Source: Lentisphaeraceae bacterium
Lineage (GTDB): Bacteria > Verrucomicrobiota > Kiritimatiellia > RFP12 > DVOR01
DNA length: 23,548 nt
NCBI GenBank assembly: GCA_004555175.1
Contig: SFJE01000028.1
Span: 1-23,548, forward strand
Direction of reading: 5' to 3'
The position numbers were made by a program, and so were the translations under genes. Positions 1 to 6,892 of this stretch are shown here, one piece after another. A model generated the notes under the pieces. The model searched no databases, was not told the origin of the DNA, and was given only the letters and a program-made list of their open reading frames with translations. Every line of letters begins with the position of its first letter. Positions within the stretch are counted from its first letter, which is position 1.

Positions 1-52
1 TCGGCGAGGGTACTGCGGGGTTCGCCCGTGGGAGAGTAGCACGTTGCCGGAA
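1..52 (+). rRNA. rrf: 5S rRNA, 3' end (partial)
   Basis: The window opens inside a 5S rRNA. The order GGCGAGGGTACTGCGGGG, a TTCG loop, CCCGTGGGAGAGTAGCACG and TTGCCGG matches the helix IV/V 3' half of bacterial 5S rRNA, including the conserved GGGAGAGTAG segment. The 5' part lies outside the window. It is followed at once by a strong terminator, so this is the distal end of an rRNA operon running on the plus strand. The exact 3' end is uncertain by a few bases. Confidence 0.82.
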
Positions 53-56
53 CTTT

Positions 57-93
57 AAGCCCCTGATTGCAACCGCAGTCAGGGGCTTTTTTT
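57..93 (+). terminator. Rho-independent terminator of the rRNA operon
   Basis: A 10-bp perfect stem (AAGCCCCTGA pairing with TCAGGGGCTT) with a 12-nt loop runs into seven consecutive T. It lies directly after the 5S rRNA end, as expected for the end of an rrn transcription unit. Confidence 0.93.
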
Positions 94-158
94 GTGCCCG
101 GAAAACTCACGGGAGATGAAGGGGGTGACAGGCGGGCACGCAATGGCGCCATATTTTA

Positions 159-900
159 ATCGAAGCCCGAACAAAGGCGCTAGACCAACGCGCCGAAAGG
201 AAGCGGGCCACCTCGCGGCGCAGCCCGCACCTCACGGCCGGTGGGTGCCTCGCGGCGGCTTGCCACACCGCGCGTGCCGAGGGTGCGCCAGGAGGAGGCT
301 TGGGGTGGGGGCAGGCGCTCGCTGATGCTCGCTGCGCGGCAAATATGCCGCGCCACAGAACCGCCAGATCGAAGCAAAGGCGCTAGGCTAACGCGCCGAA
401 AGAGGGCGGCCACCTCGCGGCTTGCCGCACCGCGCGTGCCGAGGGTGCGGCAGGAGAATGCTTGGGGTGGGGGCAGGCGCTCGCTGACGCTCGCTGCGCG
501 GCAAATATGCCGCGCCACAGAACCGCCTAGATCGAAGCAAAGGCGCTAGCTAACGCGCCGAAAGGGTGCGGGCCACCTCACGGCTTGCCGCACCGCGCGG
601 GCCGAGGGTGCGGCAGGAGGAGAGGCTTGGTGGGTGGAAGCCAGGCGCTCGCTGACGCTCGCTACGCGGCAAATATGCCGCGCCACAGAACCACCTAGAT
701 CGAAGCAAAGGCGCTAGGCCAACGCGCCGAAAGGGAGCGGGCCTCCTCGAGGCGCAGCCCGCACCTTACGGCCGGAGGGGTGCCTTGCGGCGGCTTGCCG
801 CACCGCGCGGGCCAAGGGCGCGGCAGGAGGAGAGGCTTGGTGGGTGGAAGCCAGGCGCTCGCTGACGCTCGCTGCGCGGCAAATATGCCGCGCCACAGAA
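159..900. repeat. Four tandem copies of a 163-209 bp intergenic repeat with terminal hairpin
   Basis: The copies run 159-367, 368-530, 531-698 and 699-900. Each begins ATCGAAGC, followed by an AAAGGCGCTAG-like string and AACGCGCCGAAAG. Each continues through a GC-rich middle with CTTGCCGCACCGCGCG and GGCAGGAG, then CAGGCGCTCGCTGACGCTC. Each closes with a hairpin of stem GCGCGGCA/TGCCGCGC and loop AATA (334-353, 496-515, 664-683, 874-893). Copy 3 has one altered terminal stem base. Copies 1 and 4 are longer, sharing an extra ~40 bp block that contains GGCGCAGCCCGCACCT. Short open frames here change between copies and look non-coding. The array fills the gap between the rRNA terminator and the minus-strand HTH gene. 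No gene is apparent in it. Confidence 0.9.
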
Positions 901-933
901 GGCCGAGCGAAGCGTGGGCGCGGGGGCGAAGGG

Positions 934-2121
934 TTAGTCGCGGAAGACGGGGTCTTCGACCTCGGGGAAGACGCGTTGGAAGGCGTGTAGGAGTTCGTCG
1001 AGGGCTTTGCAGGTGGAGAAGGGGATGTCGGCCTCTTCGTTTTCCCATTTGGAGAGGTAGAGGACCTCGCTGGAGAGGAGGAATTTGAGGCGGTTTTGGG
1101 TGATTTTGTAGCGTTCGCGGAAGGTGCGGAGTTCGTTGGCGGACCAGAGGCGGCAGGCGTGTTCGGGACCGGCGCGGCGGAGGAGTTCTCGGCGCAGGGC
1201 GGCGTGGGAATGGGTTTGGGCGTAGTTGATGATTTCGAGGATGTCTTTCGGGAGGGGCTCGTCGTGTGCTCGGGCGAGGTCCTGTTGGGAGAGGTGCAGG
1301 GCGAGGGCGAGGTCTTTGCGGGGGAGGTTATATTGCCCGAGGAAGTCGGTTAGGGCGGCGTAGGTGGTGTAGGCGCGCGCGGGGGGAAGGATGTGGGTAG
1401 GGGGTGGGGCGAAGGGGGTAGGCAAGAGGCGCTCAAGTTGATTCCGGAGGGCGGCGGCTTTGTCTTGGGGGAGGTCGGATACGGTCTCCAGGGTCTCGTG
1501 GGCGGAGAGGCCGAGGAGTTGGAAGAAGCGGGCGGGGCAGTAGCCGACTTCGCAGCAGAGGATGAGGTTTAGGAGGAGGTCGCAGGGAATCTCCGTCAGC
1601 GCGGGATGGGGGCAGGAGATGGAGAGGTCGCGCATCTGCCAGACGGGGAAGTTGTAGCAGAAATCGTCCGCGAGCCAGGCGTAGGAGTCGCCCCCGAAGC
1701 AGCAGTTGGCGGGCAGGCCTTTGAGGTCTTGGAGGCGGTTGCGGAGTCTGGCGGCGGCTTTTGGGCGGAAGGAGAGGGTGACGGGGAAGGGCTGGTTGCC
1801 CTGGGGGGCGGCGAGGAGGACTGTCATCTGCTGCTCTTGGAAGGAGACGGCGAGGGCGACTTGGAGATCGACGCAGGCGGCGAGGAGGCCAGGGGCGATA
1901 TGGAAGAGACAGTGCTCGGAAGGGAAGCGGCGGCCGGAGGCGGAGAGCTCGAAGAGCTGCGTGGCGAGGGGCGAGCGCGAGAGGAGGCCGCGCTCGAGGT
2001 CGCTGCCGGGTGGGCAGTAGGGAGCCTGACAGGTTTTGGCGTAGGCTTCGCGTTGGGCGGTTACGGCGCGGACGAAGTCGGGCTTGAGGGAGGCATGGTC
2101 GGCGGGGGTGAAGAGGATCAT
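934..2121 (-). CDS. Hypothetical protein with two C-terminal XRE-like HTH segments
   Basis: This 395-aa protein is not recognised over its first ~245 residues. That part is cysteine-rich in places (C31/C36, CC at 140-141, CC at 189-190 with C195) and has no membrane segment. A proline-rich linker (~235-247) leads to two stretches that read like XRE-family helix-turn-helix folds. The first, ~254-301, carries NLPRKDLALAL. The second, ~328-381, carries ELRTFRERYKITQ and LSKWENEEADIP, close to HTH_3/MqsA-type patterns. The start ATG overlaps the stop of the SNF2 gene in the arrangement ATGA, so the two are translationally coupled and probably function together. DNA binding is inferred from the HTH pattern. 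The N-terminal function is unknown. The gene ends about 35 bases before the hairpin repeat array. Confidence 0.85.
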   Translation of the reverse strand: MILFTPADHASLKPDFVRAVTAQREAYAKTCQAPYCPPGSDLERGLLSRSPLATQLFELSASGRRFPSEHCLFHIAPGLLAACVDLQVALAVSFQEQQMTVLLAAPQGNQPFPVTLSFRPKAAARLRNRLQDLKGLPANCCFGGDSYAWLADDFCYNFPVWQMRDLSISCPHPALTEIPCDLLLNLILCCEVGYCPARFFQLLGLSAHETLETVSDLPQDKAAALRNQLERLLPTPFAPPPTHILPPARAYTTYAALTDFLGQYNLPRKDLALALHLSQQDLARAHDEPLPKDILEIINYAQTHSHAALRRELLRRAGPEHACRLWSANELRTFRERYKITQNRLKFLLSSEVLYLSKWENEEADIPFSTCKALDELLHAFQRVFPEVEDPVFRD

Positions 2122-4796
2122 GGGGTTTCCTCGGTGGAGGCCAGGCGGACGAGGTCGAGGAGTTCGTCGTTGCTCATGGCTGTGAGGAGTTTTTCGGGAC
2201 CGGCGCGCAGGAGTTCATCTGAGAGGGCGCGCTTCTGCTCAATGAGCGCGTCAATCCGCTCTTCGAGGGTGCCGTGGCAGATGAACTTGTGGATGGTGAC
2301 GCGGTGGTGCTGGCCGATGCGGTGGGCGCGGTCGGAGGCTTGGTTCTCGACGGCGGGGTTCCACCAGCGGTCAAAGTGGATGACGTGGGTGGCGGCGGTG
2401 AGGTTGAGCCCCACGCCTCCGGCGCGCAGGGAGATGATAAAGAAGGCGGGGCCGACGTGGCGCTGGAAGGCCTCGACGCGCGCTTTGCGTTCGTCAACCG
2501 GGGTGCTGCCGTGGAGGACGAAGCCCGGGCACCCGAGCCGCTCGGCAAGGAGGGCGTGGAGCGGGGCGATAATCTCGTAGAACTGCGTAAAGAGGAGGAA
2601 CTTCTCCCCCGCTGCGACAATTTCCCCGGCGAGGTCGAGGAGCTTGAGGAACTTCCCCGATTGTTCGGGCGGGTAGTCGAGCGCGTGGATGAGCTGGGCG
2701 GGATGGTTGCAAATCTGTTTGAGGCGCACGAGGGTACGCAACACCAAGCCGCCGCGCGAGAAGTGGTCCGTTGTCTTCTTCAACCCTTCGCGCAGGGTTT
2801 CGACGAGCTGGCGGTAGGCGAGGGCCTGATCGGGGGTGAGCACGCAGGGCACCAACTGCTCATGCTTTTCGGGCAACTCCTCGAGGATGCCCGGATCGCC
2901 CTTTTGCCGGCGCAGGAGGAAGGGCTTGACCAGCTGCCGCAGGGCGGGCATAAAGTCCTCGGGGTGGCGGCTCATCTGCCGAATCTGCTCCTGGGGGCCG
3001 AGAAGGCCGGGGTTGAGGAAGTCGAAGAGCGTCCAGAGATCCAGCAGCGAGTTCTCCACTGGCGTGCCGGTGAGGACGATGCGCCGCTCGCCGTACAGCT
3101 CGCGCACGGCCTGGCTCTGGCGCGAGCCAGGGTTCTTGATGGCCTGGGCCTCGTCGAGGATGATGGCCGGAAAGTCCACCTGCAGCAACGCACTCACGCG
3201 AGGGATCATCTGATAGCTGAAGAGAGCCACATCCACGCCAAAGAGCGCTTCCTCGGGGTCTTTGATGAGCTGCTTCCACGCCTCGGCATCCATCCACTTG
3301 GGGTGGCAGATTTTCAGGGAGAGCTCCGGGGCCCACCGTTGCTGCTCGGCGCGCCAATTCTCCAGGAGTGTGGGCGGCACGATGATAAGTACCGGCGCGT
3401 CTGCCATCACCCTTGCGCGCTTCCACAGTTGCAGCAGCGCGAGCACCTGCAGCGTCTTGCCGAGCCCCATATCGTCGGCCAGGCACACGCCCAGTCCGCG
3501 CTCGGTCCCTTCCCAGAGGAAGCGCACGCCCTCGCGCTGGTAGGGCCGCAGACATTGCGCGGTGGCCTCGGGCAAGGCGGGCATTGGCCGGGTGAGGGTG
3601 CCATTGAGGAAGTGGTTCAGTTGCGTGCTCACCTGATAGTGGTGCGGGAACGAGCCATCGTTCGCGAAGTTGCGGACTGGCAGCCCTGAGATTAGCCGCA
3701 TCCCTTCAAAGAGCGAGAGCGCCTTGCCCGAGCGGGCGGTATCGAGCCCCCGAAGCGCCTTCAGCTGGTTGAGGAGGCGATGCCTCAGGGCGCAGGGGAA
3801 CAGCTTCTCGCCGATGGCGAAGGGCGTGTCCGGATCGGCGTTCAGCAGGTTGGCGAGGTCCTCGTCCGAGAGCGTCTGGCCATCGAGGACCACCTCGTAG
3901 GAGAAGTCGAGTAGCGCCTGAGCGTTGAACTCACCGGAGAGGGAACGTTCGCCGAGCTTGCCGCGCACCGTGATGTCCTGGGGCTTCACCCACTGGGGAA
4001 TGCGCCCGAGCAGGGTGCAGTTGAACCACGCCAGTTGACTGCGGAAGTCCTCGGAAGTCAGATCTATGAGCCAGTCGTCATCAAGGGTGAACGGGGCGTA
4101 GAGGGTCATCTCTAGCCGCTGGCGTTCGATGAAACAGGCGGCGACCATCGCGTTCCACTGCTCGGTCAGGGCGTGGAGCTGCTCGGGTTCCTGCCAGTGC
4201 GCCTCAATCCACTCGCCAACGGGCTGGAGCGTGCCGTTGGGCAACCGCACGGCAAAGAGCGCCGGATGGTGCGGCGTCGGCGTGAGCATATCCACCACCA
4301 ACACCAACGGGAAGGGACTCGGGGGCAGCATGAGGCTATTCAGGTCTTCGAGTTCGGGTGCCAAGCCCATGCCCGGGCTGAAGAAGTTCCACAATGAGAA
4401 CCAAAATTTTTCAACCTCCTCGGGCGGCAAGACTGGCGCAAAGGCAAGGCGCGCTTCCTCCGTCGCCACCAGCGTCATCCAATCGGTACTCGGAAACTCT
4501 CCCGGCACAAGCTCCTGCCGGTTCACCTCTCGGTCGAACTGCAACGCGACATAGCGCGATAGCAAGGTATGCACCGCCCGGTGCACTGTGCGAAAGGCCG
4601 GCGCGCCCGCCGAAACCTTCAGGTCGTCCAACCAAACCTCAAGTCCCTCGGGCAACGGCCGGCGCGCGTACTCCAGCAGCAAGCCGGCAAAGAGCGCCAG
4701 CGGCTGATCCCACTCCTCGTTCGCAACCCGGTGACACTGCGTCACAAAGACGCTTGCTTCTTCAATCTGCTCGCGTTCGTTCTCTGGGCTTTCCAT
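2118..4796 (-). CDS. SNF2-family DEAD/DEAH-type helicase (DUF3670-like N-terminus)
   Basis: This 892-aa protein is a Swi2/Snf2 ATP-dependent DNA translocase. The N-terminal ~400 residues include a DUF3670-like stretch (around LLDFSYEVVLDGQTLSDEDL, residues ~295-314) typical of bacterial SNF2 proteins. The motor follows: Q-motif-like LRPYQREGVRFL (417-428), Walker A DDMGLGKT (441-448), Walker B DEAQ (548-551), LTGTPVENS (motif III), then the second RecA lobe with LRAGGVGLNLTAA, DRWWNPAVENQASDRAHRIGQ-type motifs V/VI and a GTLEERID tail. An ATG eight codons further upstream is possible. I prefer 4796 because a TG-T-TATACT element ends exactly where transcription would begin at this ATG. The frame is intact and overlaps the downstream HTH gene by 4 bases. 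Its role (chromatin, repair or defence) is not shown by sequence. Confidence 0.93.
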   Translation of the reverse strand: MESPENEREQIEEASVFVTQCHRVANEEWDQPLALFAGLLLEYARRPLPEGLEVWLDDLKVSAGAPAFRTVHRAVHTLLSRYVALQFDREVNRQELVPGEFPSTDWMTLVATEEARLAFAPVLPPEEVEKFWFSLWNFFSPGMGLAPELEDLNSLMLPPSPFPLVLVVDMLTPTPHHPALFAVRLPNGTLQPVGEWIEAHWQEPEQLHALTEQWNAMVAACFIERQRLEMTLYAPFTLDDDWLIDLTSEDFRSQLAWFNCTLLGRIPQWVKPQDITVRGKLGERSLSGEFNAQALLDFSYEVVLDGQTLSDEDLANLLNADPDTPFAIGEKLFPCALRHRLLNQLKALRGLDTARSGKALSLFEGMRLISGLPVRNFANDGSFPHHYQVSTQLNHFLNGTLTRPMPALPEATAQCLRPYQREGVRFLWEGTERGLGVCLADDMGLGKTLQVLALLQLWKRARVMADAPVLIIVPPTLLENWRAEQQRWAPELSLKICHPKWMDAEAWKQLIKDPEEALFGVDVALFSYQMIPRVSALLQVDFPAIILDEAQAIKNPGSRQSQAVRELYGERRIVLTGTPVENSLLDLWTLFDFLNPGLLGPQEQIRQMSRHPEDFMPALRQLVKPFLLRRQKGDPGILEELPEKHEQLVPCVLTPDQALAYRQLVETLREGLKKTTDHFSRGGLVLRTLVRLKQICNHPAQLIHALDYPPEQSGKFLKLLDLAGEIVAAGEKFLLFTQFYEIIAPLHALLAERLGCPGFVLHGSTPVDERKARVEAFQRHVGPAFFIISLRAGGVGLNLTAATHVIHFDRWWNPAVENQASDRAHRIGQHHRVTIHKFICHGTLEERIDALIEQKRALSDELLRAGPEKLLTAMSNDELLDLVRLASTEETP

Positions 4797-4811
4797 AGAC
4801 GCAGTATAACA
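4796..4811 (-). promoter_or_regulatory. Extended -10 promoter, predicted leaderless start of the SNF2 gene
   Basis: Read on the minus strand, TGTTATACT (4811-4803) is a textbook extended -10 with no recognisable -35. Six bases separate it from the ATG at 4796, so the expected transcription start coincides with the A of the start codon. There is no Shine-Dalgarno sequence. This is inferred from spacing only. Confidence 0.6.
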
Positions 4812-4835
4812 AATCCCCACTCACCGTTTACCCTT

Positions 4836-5069
4836 CCGCACAACGCAAGACAGGCTGACTTCGCTACAGGGGCCTCCCTCGCTCTCCTGAGCCGCGTCAA
4901 CCTCGGAGAGGCGAGCGCCCAGGCCTCCGCCACGGAGGTGATCGCCCCCTCCGGCGCCACCGCCGGCCAATGCACTACCCCCGGTCTGCGCTACTTCCGC
5001 TATCCCCTCCCGCAGGGATCCAGCACCGACACACACTTCTTCTCCATCCGCGTGGAGAAGAATCGATAG
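4836..5069 (+). pseudogene. Possible C-terminal remnant of a decayed secreted protein gene
   Basis: The plus-strand frame ending at 5069 reads ...GASLALLSRVNLGEASAQ..., then EVIAPSGATAGQ, LRYFRYPLPQG and finally THFFSIRVEKN before the stop. The closing hydrophobic/charged alternation resembles the last beta strand of many large secreted proteins in environmental bacteria. There is no credible start, because the frame continues upstream antisense to the SNF2 gene. The best reading is a truncated leftover of a larger gene removed by rearrangement. It could also be a chance frame in GC-rich DNA. Confidence 0.3.
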
Positions 5070-5234
5070 GCAGGAGCGCTCGCGCCAGCGGTGAAAAGCC
5101 CGGCTGGCTGGGCGAGTGCTTGCACCTCGCTCGCGCGGGGCGCTTGGGGGCCATTGGCTTCTTCTACTCAGAATGCACGCGAGGACAATTTCAACAACGC
5201 CGCGAGGCGATTGAGTGTCGCCCGAAGGCGAACT
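5070..5234. other. Intergenic stretch without recognisable gene
   Basis: This GC-rich spacer lies between the coding remnant and the first 22-bp array. It contains CGCTCGCGCC/GCTCGCGCGGGGCG-like short inverted words similar to other intergenic parts of the window. I see no start, no ribosome binding site and no stable terminator. Confidence 0.4.
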
Positions 5235-5300
5235 AATAAGACGGGGCCTTATTTGAAATAAGACGGGGTCTTGTTGCTAATAAGACGGGGCCTTAATAAT
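5235..5300. repeat. Three 22-bp tandem units with AATAAGACGGGG core
   Basis: The core AATAAGACGGGGYCTT begins at 5235, 5257 and 5279, i.e. exactly every 22 bp. Six-base tails (ATTTGA, GTTGCT, AATAAT) vary. Copy 1 is itself an imperfect palindrome (AATAAG...CTTATT). The units are AT-richer at their edges than the surroundings. They lie ~125-190 bp upstream of the first Tad-operon gene. Confidence 0.9.
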
Positions 5301-5316
5301 TCCCTCCGCCCCGGGA

Positions 5317-5360
5317 GGAAGTTTTTGCCCGGCGTGCGGGAAGTTGTGCCCGGCCGAGGG
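5317..5360. repeat. Two further ~22-bp units with GGAAGTT...GCCCGGC core
   Basis: GGAAGTTTTTGCCCGGCG starts at 5317 and GGAAGTTGTGCCCGGCC at 5339, again 22 bp apart, with a one-base internal indel. Together with the preceding three units they give a 3+2 mosaic of different 22-bp families, as also seen at 19063-19172. Confidence 0.75.
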
Positions 5361-5371
5361 CGTGGCTGGCC

Positions 5372-5403
5372 TTGTGGTTGCTAATCCTGCGTGTATTTCG
5401 GCG
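5372..5403 (+). repeat. Shared upstream box, copy 1 (TTGTGGTTGCTAATCC...TTTCGGCG)
   Basis: About 32 bp from TTGTGGTTGCTAATCC through GTATTTCGGCG recur at 19246-19278 with one inserted A and one substitution. In both places the box lies downstream of 22-bp repeat arrays and upstream of an extended -10 promoter. Here the promoter follows 8 bp after the box. Confidence 0.8.
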
Positions 5404-5410
5404 GGCGTTG

Positions 5411-5426
5411 TGTTATAGTGAAGGCA
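5411..5426 (+). promoter_or_regulatory. Extended -10 promoter, predicted leaderless start of the Tad operon
   Basis: TGTTATAGT (5411-5419) is an extended -10 without a visible -35. The ATG lies six bases downstream, so transcription should start on or next to its A. No Shine-Dalgarno is positioned for this ATG. Confidence 0.6.
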
Positions 5427-6001
5427 TGAAGTTTTCAAGCAAGTTGATTGTTCGGAAGGTGCTGCTGGCGGCAGTGGTCGGGGTGGCGGTGTTGCTTTTG
5501 GGGGATGTTTTTCAGCGGTGGACGCGGCCGCGGGCGGAGGAGGTGCTGGCGCAGTTGCACGCCGAGAAGGTGATGGTGCAGAGCCTGACGGTGAATGGGC
5601 GCGCGCTGGTGGCCGAGTTGTGGCGTCTGCCGGAGACTTCGAGTGCGGCCCCGTTGCGTAAGGCGGGCGGGAAGGCGTTGGTGGTGGGGAAGTTGGTCTA
5701 CCTCTTTCAAGGCGATGAACTGACGCGCGCGCGCGGGGCGTGCACCTATCCGCAGGACTTCCCGGCCTTGGCGCTGGCGTGTGACTATGTGGTGGAGGCG
5801 GGGCTGGCGCAGTATGTGACGGGGCGGACGCAGTCGTTGCCGGAGGCTGTTTCGGGTGAACTGGCGGCGTCGGCGCAGGCGGCGGGGTGGGAGGCCGTTG
5901 GGGCCGGGGTGTGGAAGCGCGGGGGCGAGGTGTTGGTGGCGCAGATTTCCGAGCGCGAGCAGGAGACCTATGTGGCGCTGATGAAGACGAAGGAGCAGTG
6001 A
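5426..6001 (+). CDS. Hypothetical membrane-anchored protein, first gene of Tad cluster
   Basis: This 191-aa protein is of unrecognised family. Residues 1-8 are basic, residues ~9-27 form one transmembrane helix (VLLAAVVGVAVLLLG core), and the rest is a soluble domain expected on the outer face of the inner membrane. The start at 5426 is chosen over an in-frame ATG at 5372, because 5372 lies in the shared repeat box and the extended -10 ends seven bases before 5426. The gene ends one base before cpaB, so it belongs to the pilus operon. Position and topology suggest an accessory assembly component. The sequence does not show a specific activity. Confidence 0.8.
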   Translation: MKFSSKLIVRKVLLAAVVGVAVLLLGDVFQRWTRPRAEEVLAQLHAEKVMVQSLTVNGRALVAELWRLPETSSAAPLRKAGGKALVVGKLVYLFQGDELTRARGACTYPQDFPALALACDYVVEAGLAQYVTGRTQSLPEAVSGELAASAQAAGWEAVGAGVWKRGGEVLVAQISEREQETYVALMKTKEQ

Positions 6002-6002
6002 G

Positions 6003-6809
6003 ATGAAGCAGAAGATTGTCTTGGCGGCTGCGGTGGTGGCGGGGTTGTTGGCGGCCTTTCTGACGGGGTCGTATATCAGTTCGCGCGAACGGGCGTTGCA
6101 GGCGGAGAAGGAGGCCTTTAATCGGCGCAACCGCCTGGTGGAGGCGGTGGTGCTCTCCAAGTCGCTGCCGGCGGGGGCGAAGTTGACGATGGAGGATTTG
6201 GGGGTGATGGAGTTTCCGGAGCGGGCGCTGCGCGAGCAGTCGATTCGGCCGGATGGGAATATTGCGTTGCGCCTGGTGGGGCGGCGCCTGGCGGTGGGTG
6301 TCTCGGCGCGGCAGCCGCTGATGTGGAGCGACATTGAGGGCGGCGCGCCGGACGATCGCGGCCTCTCGGGGTTGCTGCGCCCGAAGATGCGCGCGCTCTC
6401 CATCTCGGTCTCGAGCGCAGCGAGCGTGACGAATATGGTGCGGCCGACCGACCATGTGGATGTGCTGGGGACCTTTACGCTGCCGAGCAAGCAGGTGGAG
6501 GGGGCCACGGAGTTGGTGACGATGACCATCTTGCAGGATGTCCTGGTGCTGGCCACCGGACAGGAGACGGCGAGCACCTATCGCGGCGGGCGGGTGAACT
6601 ACTCGCAGGTCACCCTGGAGGTCTCTCCGCACGAAGCCGAGGTGCTCACCTTTGCCGAGCAGATGCGCGGGCGCCTGACCCTCACCCTACGCAACCCCGA
6701 GGATCTCCACTACGAAAAGGAGCTCCCCCAGGTGGACTTTGCGCGCATTCGCCAGACCCTCGAAGGGATGAACGAACGCCGGCAGAAGGAGATTCTGCAT
6801 AAGAGATGA
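6003..6809 (+). CDS. cpaB: Flp pilus assembly protein CpaB/RcpC
   Basis: This 268-aa protein has an N-terminal transmembrane helix (~5-27) and a SAF domain (~45-105, with VVLSKSLPAGAKLTMEDLGV and the second strand VGRRLAVGVSARQPLM). It is followed by the RcpC-type C-terminal domain (RALSISVSSAASVTNMVRPTDHVDVLGTF pattern and the LEVSPHEAEVLTFAEQ segment). In Tad systems CpaB/RcpC acts in the periplasm and is thought to help place or stabilise the outer-membrane secretin. A good Shine-Dalgarno (AAGGAG) precedes the ATG by seven bases and lies inside the end of the upstream gene. The secretin partner (CpaC/RcpA), usually the next gene, is absent here. Confidence 0.92.
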   Translation: MKQKIVLAAAVVAGLLAAFLTGSYISSRERALQAEKEAFNRRNRLVEAVVLSKSLPAGAKLTMEDLGVMEFPERALREQSIRPDGNIALRLVGRRLAVGVSARQPLMWSDIEGGAPDDRGLSGLLRPKMRALSISVSSAASVTNMVRPTDHVDVLGTFTLPSKQVEGATELVTMTILQDVLVLATGQETASTYRGGRVNYSQVTLEVSPHEAEVLTFAEQMRGRLTLTLRNPEDLHYEKELPQVDFARIRQTLEGMNERRQKEILHKR

Positions 6810-6892
6810 CAGAGGGCAGATGACAGAACGCGTTTCGCGACGGATAAGCTGATGCCCTCTGCGCCCTGCGAGCGAAGCGAGCACTTCTTCCT
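6810..6892 (+). promoter_or_regulatory. Intercistronic hairpin region between cpaB and cpaF
   Basis: This 83-bp gap interrupts an otherwise tightly packed operon. CAGAGGGCA (6810-6818) pairs with TGCCCTCTG (6853-6861), and the enclosed loop has a small CGCG-TTT-CGCG hairpin. The direct repeat AGATGACAGA flanks the first arm. There is no U-tract, so it is not an intrinsic terminator. It may be an RNA-processing or stability element, or the scar of a lost gene. Confidence 0.5.

Noticed and set aside
92..549. Short open frames in the repeat array downstream of the 5S rRNA
   Set aside because: They shift frame and composition between repeat copies, lack ribosome sites and run through the hairpins.
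4569..5069. A 166-aa plus-strand protein starting inside the SNF2 gene
   Set aside because: The first ~75 codons are antisense to the SNF2 N-terminus. Only the last part looks protein-like, so it was recorded as a possible remnant instead.
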